A stretch of DNA of 64,000 nucleotides from Vibrio tetraodonis. Lineage in GTDB: Bacteria > Pseudomonadota > Gammaproteobacteria > Enterobacterales > Vibrionaceae. The notes beneath the pieces are model-generated. The model did not search any database, had not been told where the DNA came from, and saw nothing but the letters and a program-made list of their open reading frames with translations. The stretch lies in NCBI RefSeq assembly GCF_003350295.1, contig NZ_QLYY01000007.1, positions 186,001 to 250,000 of the forward strand, read 5' to 3'. A program made the position numbers and the translations under genes. Positions 63,600 through 64,000 of the stretch are shown here, piece after piece (within the stretch, counting starts at the first letter, position 1; each line of letters starts with the position of its first letter).

Positions 63600-64000
63600 A
63601 CTTTTCTTTCTCAATACGACTTCATCAAGAACTTGCTGGTAGGCACAATGGCCAAGCTTGCCAAACCCCGTCAATTTCTTGGCTTTTATCTTGGTAAAGC
63701 AAGGAGTTGGAATGCCACAAAGAAATTTAGTTTTCACTCTATCCGATAATACTTCTGATGTGAGATTTTCTAATTCTTGTAACCATTTATCCAATTCTGA
63801 TGTAGGTATATTTGAGTTTACCTTCTCTGGCCAAGGTTTGGTCTCTTCTTTACACACACTGCAGTGACCACATTGTTGCGGCGCGTTAGGATCAGAAAAG
63901 TAGGATGCTAAAGCGTAACTTAAACACTGATTGGATTTAAACAATTTAAGCAGAGTGTGAATTCGTTCGATATCGCAGGACTCTTTATCTTTAAACAAAG
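63585..64000 (-). CDS. RecQ-like helicase, 3' part
   Basis: This is the carboxy-terminal end of a gene that continues beyond the right edge of the window. It resembles the zinc-binding and RQC region of RecQ-family helicases: IHTLLKLFKSNQCLSYALAS, then YFSDPNAPQQCGHCSVCKE with the zinc cysteines, and a helical end. A helicase core is expected outside the window. The first codon seen (TTG at 63998) is internal, not a start. It converges with dinB, with a 15-base overlap. Confidence 0.75.
   Translation of the reverse strand, partial: LFKDKESCDIERIHTLLKLFKSNQCLSYALASYFSDPNAPQQCGHCSVCKEETKPWPEKVNSNIPTSELDKWLQELENLTSEVLSDRVKTKFLCGIPTPCFTKIKAKKLTGFGKLGHCAYQQVLDEVVLRKKSLEKA

Overview
The window is a chromosomal segment of a Vibrio (gammaproteobacteria, Vibrionaceae). 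The support is a complete nqrABCDEF–apbE–nqrM block for the sodium-pumping NADH:quinone reductase, an OmpK porin, a PlzC-type double PilZ protein between serB and radA, and the secA–mutT–dapB–carAB order. I cannot name the species. No rRNA, tRNA, CRISPR array or insertion sequence was recognised.

Layout. 1–7.3 kb: end of secA, mutT, dapB and carAB, with a tandem ARG-box promoter before carA and a CarZ-like small RNA at the carB 3' end. 7.4–11 kb: four tandem minus-strand genes for Cyt-type (Bacillus thuringiensis delta-endotoxin family) cytolysins, then a secreted protein gene. 11.3–14.9 kb: a translationally coupled five-gene operon for a metal-linked RiPP of the bufferin/HvfA kind (MBL-fold protein, Cys-bearing exported precursor, DUF692/MNIO oxidase, DUF2063 partner, DoxX protein). 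14.9–19.1 kb: LuxR-like protein, VOC protein and MHS transporter, then a TSUP exporter with a convergent LysR regulator. 19.2–23 kb: an RCC1-repeat secreted protein, a 42-residue Cys-rich secreted peptide, a 133-residue secreted protein and a diguanylate cyclase. 23–29.8 kb: grcA with a perfect FNR box, ung, a hemerythrin protein, an alanine/sodium symporter, yaaA and yjjV. 29.8–35.3 kb: nupC and deoC–deoA–deoD, with no deoB between deoA and deoD. 35.3–51.2 kb: ytjB/serB, plzC, radA, a panE–yajL–csdA operon, ompK, an ECF sigma/ChrR pair with a LON-domain gene, ampG, yajG–ppiA, rlmG and bolA. 51.7–58.9 kb: the Na+-NQR genes with the flavin transferase and NqrM. 59–62.3 kb: an accessory insert with a membrane/coiled-coil protein and an Hcp–effector–immunity trio of type VI secretion. 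62.5 kb to the end: LexA-controlled dinB and the end of a RecQ-like helicase.

How they work together. The nucleoside genes form one functional set: OmpK/Tsx-type outer-membrane entry, NupC uptake, then DeoD/DeoA/DeoC catabolism, with CRP-like sites before nupC and ompK. The Nqr block carries its own maturation factors: ApbE adds FMN to NqrB and NqrC, and NqrM supports iron-centre assembly. The most unusual content lies in three accessory blocks: the Cyt-like toxin operon, the MNIO RiPP operon and the orphan Hcp–effector–immunity module.
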